From CAYFQB01 sp964345225 (GTDB taxonomy: Bacteria > Nitrospirota > Thermodesulfovibrionia > Thermodesulfovibrionales > UBA6898), in assembly GCA_964345225.1 (NCBI GenBank), contig CAYFQB010000053.1, forward strand, positions 1 to 64,000: a DNA stretch of 64,000 bases, read 5' to 3'. Positions 48,881 to 57,832 of the stretch are shown piece by piece. Positions within the stretch are counted from its first letter, which is position 1. Every line of letters begins with the position of its first letter. The position numbers and the translations under genes were made by a program. The notes below the pieces were generated by a model. The model was not told the DNA's origin. It made no database searches and worked only from the letters and a program-made list of their open reading frames with translations.

Positions 48881-49333
48881 ATGAGTAAAAAATCTCTAAT
48901 ATTTCTTTCTCTTTTAATCATCTGTCCTCTGATCGTCTACGTTCTATGGCCTTCTGATGTTAGCAGGATAAAAAAACTCTTCAAGCAAGGTGCCAAGGCT
49001 ATTGAGAGTGAGAAAATAGATGATTTAATGTCAAAGGTTTCGTTCAATTATTCTGACGAGTATGGCCTTACGTATCTTTACCTAAAAGAAGGTATAGAGA
49101 AGGTCTTTATACAAATGGACGACTTCATTATCGAGTATGAAATAATAAAGATAGAAGTTAATGATAAAACTGCCAATGCAGAGCTTGATGTAAGAGTAAT
49201 TGCAAGTTACGGACAGGATACAGGATATATAATAGGAGATGCAGCTGAGCCTGCTAATGTAATTTTCACATTAGAAAAAGTAAGGACTAAATGGTTGGTT
49301 AATAAAACCAGAGGAATTCCCCTATACTTTTAA
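48881..49333 (+). CDS. Membrane-anchored NTF2-like hypothetical protein
   Basis: Function unknown. An N-terminal hydrophobic segment (SLIFLSLLIICPLIVYVLW) anchors or exports the protein. The remaining 130 residues have a helix-then-strands pattern (FKQGAKAIESEKIDDLMSKV...FIIEYEIIKIEVNDKTANAE...WLVNKTRG) like NTF2/SnoaL-type folds. The start is ATG at 48881; an in-frame TTG lies 9 nt upstream. It is divergent from the DUF1460 gene, and 30 nt before the phosphohexomutase on the same strand. Confidence 0.7.
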   Translation: MSKKSLIFLSLLIICPLIVYVLWPSDVSRIKKLFKQGAKAIESEKIDDLMSKVSFNYSDEYGLTYLYLKEGIEKVFIQMDDFIIEYEIIKIEVNDKTANAELDVRVIASYGQDTGYIIGDAAEPANVIFTLEKVRTKWLVNKTRGIPLYF

Positions 49334-49363
49334 ATATTAACAAAGCAAATTCAGGAGGATTTA

Positions 49364-50992
49364 ATGACTCAAAACTTCGAAAACGCTGTTTCATGCTGGA
49401 AGACGATAATGACTGATGTACAGAAAAACAGGGGACTTCTCTCTGCAATAGAAAAATTTGCAAGAGAAAATACAAAACCAGCAAAAATAGTGTTCGGCAC
49501 ATCAGGATGGAGGGGCGAAATAGGCACTGACTACACATTCAACAATCTTCGTATTGTAACTTCAGCAGTCATCGGGATGTTCAAAAGTAATGAAGACTCT
49601 GTTATGCATGCAATGGGGGTATCCGGTTTTGATGATATTAAAAAACGGGGTGTCATCGTAGGTCACGATAACAGATTTCTCGGTCCTGATCTGGCTATGG
49701 AGATAATAGGACTCCTTCAAAAAGATGGGATTAGAACCTGGTATGCTGGTGTGGCAACAACTCCTGAATTTTCAGCAGGAATCGAGATGCTTAATGCAGC
49801 CTGTTCAATAAATCTAACACCTTCCCATAACCCCGCAAATTATGCAGGGTTCAAGTTCAATCCTTCTGACGGAGGGCCTGCCGGCTCAGAAATTACTTCA
49901 AGAATAGAAGAGAGAGCAAACCGCATGATGAAAGAGCATGTTTTGCTTCAACCGAACATTGCAGAGCAGGCCGAAAAAATCGATCTGACTGATCTTTATA
50001 TTAAATATATAAATGAGCGGAAAACTATTAATATTAAAAAAATCCTCGATTTTATCGGCAGTGAGGATTGCCTTGTATGTATCGATAATGTTCATGGTGC
50101 TACGAGGGGTCGGATACAGAGAATTCTCGGAAATTCAGATAAAATTAGATATTTAAGGACAGATGATGACTTTCTCTTCGGTGGTATAGCTCCAGAACCC
50201 TCAGAAAAAAATATGAACGGAGTCGAAAAGGAGTTAAATGAAAGTAATGCCAGATTAAAACTCGGTGTGATCATGGATCCTGACGGTGACCGTATCAGAC
50301 ACTCAGACGGCAGAATGCAGATACCCATGAACTATTTCGGCGCTATGGTACTTCATTTTCTCCATGTGTATAAAGGAATTTCCGGAGTCGTTGCAAAGTC
50401 AGTTGGAACAAGCAATCTTGTTAATGCTATTGCAGACAGATTCGGTGTGCCTGTTAAAGAGACAAGGGTTGGTTTTAAGAACTTCAGACCTTATATGTTA
50501 AAAACATCAAGAGAAAGGGCAATAGTTGCATTTGAAGAGTCTGACGGAATATCCGCATATAATCATACCCTCGAAAAAGATGCATTATTCGGCCTGCTTA
50601 TTGCCATAGAGATGATGGCTGTTACAGGAAAAAATCTGAGCGAATATCTAAATGATATAATGGATGAATTCGGATACTACTACCCCGACCGTTCAGGTAT
50701 AGAAGTAGAGCGCTCTCTTGTAGGAGAACCTTTGATTAAGAGGCTTTCGGTAATCAGGGAAAAATATAAAAAAGGGACGATTATCAATATTGGCGGAATC
50801 AGCAGAAGCGTAAAAGACGTAATTACAATTGACGGCACAAAGCTCGTGTTTGATGACGGCTCCTGGCTGATGATAAGGCCTTCAGGCACAGAGCCAAAGG
50901 TAAGATTTTATATTGAAGCAAGGACAGAAAAAGGTAAAAAGCCTGTATTCGATACAGCAGAGTGGATTACAAAACAGGCGCTTGGGATGTGA
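49364..50992 (+). CDS. Phosphoglucomutase/phosphomannomutase family enzyme
   Basis: An alpha-D-phosphohexomutase of 542 residues that interconverts sugar 1- and 6-phosphates. All four family motifs are present: the phosphoserine loop LTPSHNPANYAG, the metal-binding DPDGDR, the sugar-binding FEESDG and the phosphate-binding RPSGTEPKVRF. The N-terminal GTSGWRGEIGTDYT is typical. The length exceeds bacterial PMM (about 460) and is near that of longer PGM types, so the exact sugar cannot be assigned. AGGAGG precedes the ATG. Confidence 0.93.
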   Translation: MTQNFENAVSCWKTIMTDVQKNRGLLSAIEKFARENTKPAKIVFGTSGWRGEIGTDYTFNNLRIVTSAVIGMFKSNEDSVMHAMGVSGFDDIKKRGVIVGHDNRFLGPDLAMEIIGLLQKDGIRTWYAGVATTPEFSAGIEMLNAACSINLTPSHNPANYAGFKFNPSDGGPAGSEITSRIEERANRMMKEHVLLQPNIAEQAEKIDLTDLYIKYINERKTINIKKILDFIGSEDCLVCIDNVHGATRGRIQRILGNSDKIRYLRTDDDFLFGGIAPEPSEKNMNGVEKELNESNARLKLGVIMDPDGDRIRHSDGRMQIPMNYFGAMVLHFLHVYKGISGVVAKSVGTSNLVNAIADRFGVPVKETRVGFKNFRPYMLKTSRERAIVAFEESDGISAYNHTLEKDALFGLLIAIEMMAVTGKNLSEYLNDIMDEFGYYYPDRSGIEVERSLVGEPLIKRLSVIREKYKKGTIINIGGISRSVKDVITIDGTKLVFDDGSWLMIRPSGTEPKVRFYIEARTEKGKKPVFDTAEWITKQALGM

Positions 50993-50999
50993 TTTTGTA

Positions 51000-51257
51000 G
51001 AAAACATTATTTGTTCTCAGTTTATGAACCCGGCCTTTTCCTCTGTATTTTATTCTTGAACGGTTACAGGGTTTTTAGTTTCTTTAGTCTCTTTAGTTTC
51101 TTTGGTTTCTTTAGTTTAAACCAGAGAAACTAGATAGACTGGAGAAACCAGATTGCGATACAAGCCTTGTAAAGTAGAAAAGCTAACTTTATAAGGCGGG
51201 TGTCGTTCCAACCAACGTGACCTTAACTTTTTTATGGGGTAAAAAGAATTGAATTAA
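51000..51257. repeat. Intergenic nonad tract and variant hairpin
   Basis: Nonad units read on both strands: TTTCTTTAG types at 51075-51115 then AAACCAGAG types at 51117-51155, forming a large inverted repeat. The variant 32-nt hairpin follows at 51165-51196 and a degenerate conserved block to about 51230. Confidence 0.8.
51165..51196. repeat. Dispersed 32-nt hairpin, variant copy D
   Basis: CCTTGTAAAGTA and AACTTTATAAGG replace the arms of copies A to C. The third base pair C-G became T-A (both sides changed) and another became G-T, so pairing is kept although the sequence changed. Confidence 0.8.
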
Positions 51258-51569
51258 TTATGGATTTATCAAGAAACAGATGCCTGCACAATAAATTCCC
51301 TCATCGACTCTCTTGCACCATTTAACCAGGGCGTTTCTCTGGGATGTACCGAGTGCTTTGCCGTGAATTTCAATTTGAATATCTTCTTGAAGTTTTTGAT
51401 AGATGTAAATGCAGGCACCGTTCATGCTTAGATTTGCAGTTATTCCTTCAAAATATTTATAATCTCTGCTTATCAAAGGATGAGTATATAAGATTGTGCC
51501 GATTATGGGGGTTCTCTTTTCTTTCCTTGTATCTAACTCTAAGTCTTTTGGTATAAGGTACATTTTCAT
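51258..51569 (-). CDS. Diverged PilZ-domain protein (103 aa)
   Basis: A short protein with a PilZ-like layout: an RKEKRTPIIG N-terminal basic segment (RxxxR-like), ITANLSMNGACIYIYQ (the NxSxxG motif) and GIYCAGICFLI as the closing strand. It probably binds cyclic di-GMP, but the domain is at the lower size limit and lacks acidic residues after the motif. It stands alone between repeat DNA and the transketolase gene, on the opposite strand. Confidence 0.7.
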   Translation of the reverse strand: MKMYLIPKDLELDTRKEKRTPIIGTILYTHPLISRDYKYFEGITANLSMNGACIYIYQKLQEDIQIEIHGKALGTSQRNALVKWCKRVDEGIYCAGICFLINP

Positions 51570-51898
51570 AAAGAGGTAAATTTAAAATATACTCCTTCCC
51601 GCCTCGATCCCCATTTGCTGCTTTTGCATGAAAATAAATTATAATTACTGCATCTGTCAATCACCCTTGGTTTGAATTTTAAAAAATATTTAGTATTAAA
51701 ACTAAAGTTGTAACTCTAGAAACAGAGCAATAAGATAAATTAAGGTATTTCTAAAACCGGATAATCTATTTGACCTTATCAGCAAAATTTTTGTAACATT
51801 TACTTGGCACTGCCTCAATATCATTAAAAATGAGATAAAATGACCCCTGTCTTTATTAATATACAGATTATTGAACTGGAGGTAATTAAATTAAAAAG
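51570..51898. other. Intergenic region upstream of transketolase
   Basis: About 330 bp of AT-rich DNA between divergent genes. No repeat of the window's families and no RNA is recognised. GGAGG at 51878-51882 is the only ribosome-binding-like sequence before the transketolase ATG, 16 nt away, an unusually long gap. Confidence 0.4.
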
Positions 51899-53887
51899 AT
51901 GAATATTGACGAGCTCTGTATTAATACTCTTAGAATGCTTTCTGCCGATGCTGTCCAGAAAGCCAATTCAGGACATCCCGGCATGCCGATGGGTGATGCA
52001 GCAATGGCCTATTTATTATGGACAAAGTTCTTAAAGCATAACCCGAGAAACCCTTTCTGGCAGGACAGGGACAGATTTATACTGTCAGCAGGTCACGGTT
52101 CAATGCTTCTTTACAGTCTTCTTCATCTGACAGGTCACAATATCTCAATGAGTGATATAAAAAACTTTCGACAGTGGGAAAGTAAAACTCCGGGACATCC
52201 GGAATATTGTCTTGAATGTGGTATCGAGACAACAACAGGGCCTCTGGGACAGGGCTTTGGAACAGGTGTAGGTATGGCCATAGCTCAGAAATATCTTGCA
52301 GATATGTTTAATAAACCTGGGTTCAATATAGTAGATCACTATATCTATGCAATTACAAGCGATGGAGATATGATGGAAGGCATCTCTTCTGAAGCAGCGT
52401 CAATAGCTGGACACCTGGGTCTCGGCAAGATCATATACCTATACTCGGACAACAAGATATCCATTGACGGGCCAACTGATCTTACCTTTACCGAAAACGT
52501 AGGTGACAGGTTTAAAGCATACGGCTGGCATATAGAGAAAGTCGACGGGAATAATCTCAAAGAACTGGAGTCCGCCATCAGAAAAGCTCAACAAGAGAGG
52601 AGGAAGCCCTCTTTGATTATTGCTCGCACACATATCGGGTACGGCAGTCCCAATAAACAGGACACAGCTGAAGTCCACGGTGCCCCACTTGGCGAGGAAG
52701 AACTGCGTCTTACTAAAGAAAAACTCGATTGGCCTCAGAAAAAATTTTATATTCCTCAAAAGGCATTGAGACATTTTCGCAAGGCGGTCGAAAAAGGGAA
52801 GAAAGCAGAAAGGATGTGGAACGATTTACTTAAAAAATACAGGGTAAAATACCCAGCCCTTGCCAAACAATGGGTTATGATGGTAAATCGTGATAACGGT
52901 GATGTCTACAAGAAACACCTCCCTGTTTTCAAAACTTCGGAAGGCCCCATGGCCACCAGAAGTGCTTCCGGTAAGGTAATTAACAGCATAGCTGAATTCA
53001 TGCCTCAACTAATTGGCGGCTCCGCTGATCTTACACCATCTAACAACACCTATTTGAAAAATTATCCTGATTTCGGTCAAAAGAAGGGTGGCCGGAATCT
53101 GCACTTCGGGGTCAGGGAACATGCAATGGGAGCTATCCTTAACGGCATGGCGCTTAGCAAAATGCTCATTCCCTATGGCGGAACATTTCTGATATTTTCC
53201 GACTATATGAGACCCGCCATACGTATTTCTGCACTAATAAAAGCCCATGTAGTATATGTTTTTACTCATGATTCTGTTGGCCTTGGTGAAGACGGCCCGA
53301 CCCATCAGCCGATAGAACACCTCTCCAGCCTGAGAGCAATGCCGGAAATTACAACTATCCGGCCTGCGGATGCCAATGAGACTTCTGTTGCATGGCAGGT
53401 CGCTCTTGAACACAAAGAAGGACCTGTTGCACTCATCCTTACCCGCCAGAAACTCCCGGTCATTGACAGAAAAAAATTCGCATCTGCTAACAACTTGAAA
53501 AAGGGAGCCTATATAATAGCTGACTGCAAGGGCAAAACTCAGCTCATTCTCATTTCATCTGGTTCAGAGGTGCCACTTGTACTTGAAGCTTATGAAAAAC
53601 TCTCCTCTGAAGGTCTAAAGGTGCGTGTTGTCAATTTAGCATCTTTCGAGCTTTTTGAGAAACAACCTGTCTCATACAGAAATAAGGTACTGCCTCCTGA
53701 TATCGAAAAGAGACTTGCTGTAGAAGCAGCGTCAACACTGGGTATGTATAAATATCTCGGCATTAAAGGAGATATTATCGGTATAGACCGTTTTGGTGCA
53801 TCCGCACCTGCAAAGGTTATCTTTGAAAAGTTCGGTTTTTCAGTAGATAATATTGTCAGACATGCAAAGAAACTATTGAATAGATAA
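51899..53887 (+). CDS. tkt: Transketolase
   Basis: A thiamine-diphosphate enzyme of the pentose phosphate (and Calvin-type) pathway that moves two-carbon units between sugars. Hallmarks over 662 residues: SGHPGMPMGDAAMAYLLW, AGHGSMLLYSLLH, the ThDP motif SDGDMMEGISSEAAS with SDN, the pyrimidine-domain VREHAMGAILNGMA and THDSVGLGEDGPTHQPIEHL. An in-frame stop just upstream fixes the ATG, although the GGAGG lies farther away than usual. rpiB follows about 80 nt downstream, so the two form a pentose-phosphate pair. Confidence 0.97.
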   Translation: MNIDELCINTLRMLSADAVQKANSGHPGMPMGDAAMAYLLWTKFLKHNPRNPFWQDRDRFILSAGHGSMLLYSLLHLTGHNISMSDIKNFRQWESKTPGHPEYCLECGIETTTGPLGQGFGTGVGMAIAQKYLADMFNKPGFNIVDHYIYAITSDGDMMEGISSEAASIAGHLGLGKIIYLYSDNKISIDGPTDLTFTENVGDRFKAYGWHIEKVDGNNLKELESAIRKAQQERRKPSLIIARTHIGYGSPNKQDTAEVHGAPLGEEELRLTKEKLDWPQKKFYIPQKALRHFRKAVEKGKKAERMWNDLLKKYRVKYPALAKQWVMMVNRDNGDVYKKHLPVFKTSEGPMATRSASGKVINSIAEFMPQLIGGSADLTPSNNTYLKNYPDFGQKKGGRNLHFGVREHAMGAILNGMALSKMLIPYGGTFLIFSDYMRPAIRISALIKAHVVYVFTHDSVGLGEDGPTHQPIEHLSSLRAMPEITTIRPADANETSVAWQVALEHKEGPVALILTRQKLPVIDRKKFASANNLKKGAYIIADCKGKTQLILISSGSEVPLVLEAYEKLSSEGLKVRVVNLASFELFEKQPVSYRNKVLPPDIEKRLAVEAASTLGMYKYLGIKGDIIGIDRFGASAPAKVIFEKFGFSVDNIVRHAKKLLNR

Positions 53888-53893
53888 AATCTG

Positions 53894-53956
53894 CCCCCCC
53901 TCAACCCCCAATAATCCCCCTTTATCCCCCTTTAATAAAGGGGGACGGGGGGGCTA
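53894..53956. repeat. C/G-rich hairpin between tkt and rpiB
   Basis: Runs of C (CCCCCCC, CCCCC, CCCCCTTTA) pair with AAAGGGGGA and GGGGGGG; the core ATCCCCCTTTAATAAAGGGGGA is a strong stem. It starts just after the transketolase stop and could attenuate read-through to rpiB. Confidence 0.6.
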
Positions 53957-53967
53957 CTAAAGGGTAA

Positions 53968-54468
53968 ATGACTCATAGAGGGTATGGTATGTTATCTAAA
54001 GTACTTTTTGAAAAAATGAAAATAGCAGTAGGTTCAGATCACGGTGGCTTCCATCTGAAAGTGGAGATTATTCCCTATTTAAAAAGCCTGAAACATAAAG
54101 TTATTGATGTCGGGGCTCATACCCCTGCACCCTCCGATTATCCTGACTTTGCAAAGGCTGTAGCAGAATGCATTATCACAAAAAAAGCAAGTCGCGGTAT
54201 CCTGATCTGTGGAAGTGGTGTAGGCGCATGCATCGCTGCAAATAAATTTCCAGGTATCCGGGCATCAGTATGTCACGATACATTCTCAGCTCGCCAGGGA
54301 GTGGAGGACGATAACATGAATGTACTTTGTTTAGGTGCAAGGGTTATCGGTACAAAGCTTGCGGCAGAGATCGTTAAGACATTTATAAATGCAAAATTCT
54401 CAAATGCAGCACGCCACAAAAGAAGGCTAAAAAAAGTCATAGCAATCGAAAAGGTATTTTTGAAATAA
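53968..54468 (+). CDS. rpiB: Ribose-5-phosphate isomerase B
   Basis: RpiB interconverts ribose 5-phosphate and ribulose 5-phosphate. Family motifs: MKIAVGSDHGGFHLK, VIDVGAHTPAPSDYPDFA, the catalytic Cys in GILICGSGVGACIAANK, and VLCLGARVIG. Typical RpiB begins at MKIAVGS (54016), which would give 150 residues. The longer start at 53968 has AAAGGG before it and adds 16 residues, so the true start is open. It follows transketolase. Confidence 0.95.
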   Translation: MTHRGYGMLSKVLFEKMKIAVGSDHGGFHLKVEIIPYLKSLKHKVIDVGAHTPAPSDYPDFAKAVAECIITKKASRGILICGSGVGACIAANKFPGIRASVCHDTFSARQGVEDDNMNVLCLGARVIGTKLAAEIVKTFINAKFSNAARHKRRLKKVIAIEKVFLK

Positions 54469-54509
54469 TATTATTACCTTAGTTAACTTTTGTATAATAA
54501 AATCTAGTT

Positions 54510-56336
54510 ATGTCCAGGCTCGAGCAGGAACTCGAAAAAATAATAAAGAGTTTAAAAACAAGAAGAACAGTCTTAATTTTTATATTTATAAGTGCGTTTG
54601 CCGGAATCATAGGAGGCTCGGTTTACTGGATCCTCTCAGACCTGCCAAGATTAAATGCAATAGAAGAATATCTCCCTATTGAATCATCAAAAGTCTACTC
54701 TGCTGACGAGAAACTTTTGGCAGAACTTTATTACGAAAGACGAACTTTTGTTCCTTATTATGAAATACCCGAACATGTAAAAAAGGCATTCATCGCTATT
54801 GAAGACGTTCGCTTCTACGAACACACAGGAGTTGATTTCAGGGGAATATTAAGAGCACTTTGGCAGGATATCAAAGCTGGCAGTATTGTGCAGGGAGGAA
54901 GCACAATAACCCAGCAACTTGCCAAAATGCTCTTCTTAAAACCTGAAAAATCGTTAATGAGAAAAATAAAGGAGGCTGTAATTTCAATACAGATTGAGAA
55001 GCGCTATACAAAAGACGAAATCCTCGGTCTTTATCTGAATCAGACATATTTCGGTACCAGGGCATTTGGGGTTGAGGCTGCTGCTCAGACCTATTTCGGA
55101 AAATCAGTAAGTAATTTATCCATTGGTGAGGCAGCCCTTCTCGCAACTCTTCCAAAGGCTCCTTCACTGTATTCCCCTTTTATCAATCCGAAAAAGTCTG
55201 AAAAGAGGCGCAAGGCGGTATTGAAAGCAATGCTAAAAAATAAATTCATAACATCCGTGAAATATGATGAAGCACTGAAAGAGCCGCTTCCGGCATCCCC
55301 TCATTTCAGAAAATATGAAGCCCCTTATTTTATAGAATTTTTACGACAGCAACTCGAGAAGGAATATGGTTCTGAGGTTTATACTGCAGGATATAAAATC
55401 CATTCAACCATTGACTCTAACATGCAGCACATTGCAGAAGAAACTCTCGCTCAGGGAATTAAAACTATAGAAAAACGGGTAAACCCGGGCATTCAGGGAG
55501 CACTTATAGCAATAGACATTCACACAGGACATATAAAGGCAATGGTCGGCGGATTTGATTTCTGGCAAAACCAGTTCAACAGGGCAACACAGGCTTTAAG
55601 GCAGCCTGGCTCATCATTCAAACCATTTGTATATTTAACTGCACTGACACAGGGCATGACTCACGAGAATACAATCTACGACCTTCCAATATTGTTTGTT
55701 GGTTCACAATCGGATAAGGAGTGGTCTCCCAAAAATTATAATGATGAATATCATGGTGAGGTCACTTTACAGACAGCGCTTGCTAAATCATTAAATGCTG
55801 CAACCGTCTATCTGGCAACCATAGTCGGGATAGAAAATATTGTAGATGAATCAAAAAATCTCGGCATTAAAAGCAGACTGCATCCTTATCCTGCACTCGC
55901 ACTAGGTGCATCCGATTTGACCTTAAAAGAACTTGTCGGTGCTTTCTCTGTATTCGCCACAGGCAATAGAATGGAGATAATATCTTATGAGAGGATTGAG
56001 AATAGAGACAGAATTTTAATCGAAGAAAATTATCCAAAATACATCAAAGTTCTTGATGAAAATATAATTGAAGAAATGAAAATTCTTCTTTCAGCAGTCA
56101 TAAACGAAGGCACAGGCATTAGAGCAAAAACCGTCGGGAGGACCGTCTATGGTAAAACCGGAACCACCAATGATTTCAACGATGCCTGGTTTATAGGATT
56201 CGACGAAAATGTTTCTGTCGGGGTATGGATAGGAAGAGACGATCACACCCCCATCGGTAAAAAAGAGACAGGCGCAAGGACTGCACTGCCCATATGGATT
56301 GAGTTCATGAAAAAAATAGAGCCCTACATGGAATAG
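54510..56336 (+). CDS. Penicillin-binding protein 1A (bifunctional class A)
   Basis: It polymerises and cross-links peptidoglycan at the outer face of the inner membrane. A short cytoplasmic tail and one membrane helix (VLIFIFISAFAGIIGGSVYW) are followed by the glycosyltransferase domain (EDVRFYEHTGVDFRG, GGSTITQQLAKMLFL, LLATLPKAPSLYSP) and the transpeptidase domain with SxxK in GSSFKPF, SxN in SLN and KTG in YGKTGTTNDFNDAW. At 608 residues it is compact for the class. It stands alone; 40 nt separate it from rpiB. Confidence 0.95.
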   Translation: MSRLEQELEKIIKSLKTRRTVLIFIFISAFAGIIGGSVYWILSDLPRLNAIEEYLPIESSKVYSADEKLLAELYYERRTFVPYYEIPEHVKKAFIAIEDVRFYEHTGVDFRGILRALWQDIKAGSIVQGGSTITQQLAKMLFLKPEKSLMRKIKEAVISIQIEKRYTKDEILGLYLNQTYFGTRAFGVEAAAQTYFGKSVSNLSIGEAALLATLPKAPSLYSPFINPKKSEKRRKAVLKAMLKNKFITSVKYDEALKEPLPASPHFRKYEAPYFIEFLRQQLEKEYGSEVYTAGYKIHSTIDSNMQHIAEETLAQGIKTIEKRVNPGIQGALIAIDIHTGHIKAMVGGFDFWQNQFNRATQALRQPGSSFKPFVYLTALTQGMTHENTIYDLPILFVGSQSDKEWSPKNYNDEYHGEVTLQTALAKSLNAATVYLATIVGIENIVDESKNLGIKSRLHPYPALALGASDLTLKELVGAFSVFATGNRMEIISYERIENRDRILIEENYPKYIKVLDENIIEEMKILLSAVINEGTGIRAKTVGRTVYGKTGTTNDFNDAWFIGFDENVSVGVWIGRDDHTPIGKKETGARTALPIWIEFMKKIEPYME

Positions 56337-56857
56337 AATTATAAATGCAAATTTATTTTGATAATGGATAAAGGCTGGCTACTGAGTTATATTCACTTCA
56401 GCACTGTCATAATAAATTTGATGGTAATCTATAGATCCGTTCATGTTCATATCAACACCGAAATAGCATTTATATGTACCTGCAGGTAATCCGGATATAT
56501 TTAATACTTCATAAAGATTAAACCTAGCTAGACTACACCATGAAGTCTACGGAGGTTGGTGAAGTCTGTAGAGGTTTAACTCAGAGTGACTAGAACCTCC
56601 ATAGACTCTTAGGTGTCCCCCCAACAAATCCCCCAAGATTCGTTTGGAAAAATTAAAAAGATTAAATTTTATATTTTTTAATCAATCAGATTGAATATAA
56701 TCAACAATTTTGTGATGAACGGCTTAAAATATGTGATAAACGGTCGAAAATTATATTTCTCTCGCTAGTTTGTTTGATCTCACATTCCTTGTACATGCTC
56801 ATTCTGTTTCTTTGACTGCATAACTTTTAAAATAATATGATAAATCAAGATACGTAA
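56337..56857. other. Intergenic region with gene remnant and short tandem repeat
   Basis: It contains a minus-strand gene fragment (56379-56523) and, at 56540-56580, a tandem pair of about 19 nt (GAAGTCTACGGAGGTTGGT and GAAGTCTGTAGAGGTTTAA). The rest to 56857 is AT-rich without recognised features. Confidence 0.6.
56379..56523 (-). pseudogene. C-terminal remnant of a secreted beta-rich protein
   Basis: The minus strand reads EVLNISGLPAGTYKCYFGVD, then MNMNGSIDYHQIYYDSAEV and ends NITQ before a stop. The phrase LPAGTYKCYFGVDMNMNG looks like the closing strands of a large extracellular or surface-protein domain. A stop lies a short way upstream in the frame and there is no start codon, so only the tail of a deleted gene remains. 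Two further strands of the original are gone. Confidence 0.65.
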
Positions 56858-57565
56858 TCAAATTATAGTAAGGGCATTCTTGAGGTCATTAATCCTTCGT
56901 CTTGCTACAGGTATTGAGGGAACGCCTTTCTTTTCGAAGTCAATAATATTATTGCCTTCCGGATCTTTTCTTATCTTATGCACTCTATCCAGATTGACCA
57001 GAAAGCTTCGATGTACCCTGAAGAGCTTATGTCCCGTATATCTTATTTGTATATCCCTCAATGCAAGTCGAACATAATAAAGCCTGTTTTCCGTATATAC
57101 CTTGCAGTAGTTACCATCACACTGAATAAAATAGATCGAGGGCAAATCCAGGAATACAAATGAACTGCTATCAAATATCGATAGTTTCTTAATGTCTATT
57201 TTTTTGTCCTTACTAATCTCAGCACATATCTCTTTATTTACATCAACAAATGCCATGACAAAAAAAGATTTCAAGGAACTATGTTTTAACTTCATCTTGA
57301 AAACATTCACCGCTAAAACCCTGTTCAGTACATTCATAATGATTGCTTCGGGAAGATCATGTTTAGATTTGCGGGCCTCATTGAGAATATAACTGATCCT
57401 GGAGTGGCTTTTCTTTTTATGATATTTATAAACGCTTTTGCCTATTTTTGAAATATCAAGATTTAATACATTAGAAGCATATTTATTTATGCCTATTACA
57501 CGGTAATCCGGTGATAAAATAACAACACCAATGTCTAGGTCGCAGATTATCTCAGGATTAATCAT
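56858..57565 (-). CDS. PAS-LytTR transcriptional regulator
   Basis: A regulator of about 235 residues. The N-terminal PAS-like domain (about 10-110: DLDIGVVILSPDYRVIGINKYA) leads to a C-terminal LytTR DNA-binding domain (about 140-235: VFLDLPSIYFIQCDGNYCKVYT, RDIQIRYTGHKLFRVHRSFLVNLDRV). It lacks a receiver domain, so the PAS domain probably senses a ligand directly. Start ATG at 57565 is assumed; a TTG at 57589 is the alternative. The 240-bp gap upstream has many AAATTTT-type runs, where self-binding is possible. No obvious target gene is adjacent. Confidence 0.88.
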   Translation of the reverse strand: MINPEIICDLDIGVVILSPDYRVIGINKYASNVLNLDISKIGKSVYKYHKKKSHSRISYILNEARKSKHDLPEAIIMNVLNRVLAVNVFKMKLKHSSLKSFFVMAFVDVNKEICAEISKDKKIDIKKLSIFDSSSFVFLDLPSIYFIQCDGNYCKVYTENRLYYVRLALRDIQIRYTGHKLFRVHRSFLVNLDRVHKIRKDPEGNNIIDFEKKGVPSIPVARRRINDLKNALTII

Positions 57566-57832
57566 CTCTACTGCGTTATTCTTATACAATAAGCATGCCA
57601 GCTAAGCCAATACAGAAATATCATTGTTTTACAAGGAAATTTTGTGAAAATTGCCTTTTAGGTTGGTATAAAAAATATAAAAAGTTTTAATAAATTATAA
57701 AAAAATTTTACATTTTTCCTGCGAGGGGGTAACAAACACTTCTTTAATTAGTAGCTCTTGAATAGAAAATAAGAACAATTTTAAATAAATCAAAAGGGAG
57801 AAGCAAATTATTGCCTATATTTGATCTATGCT

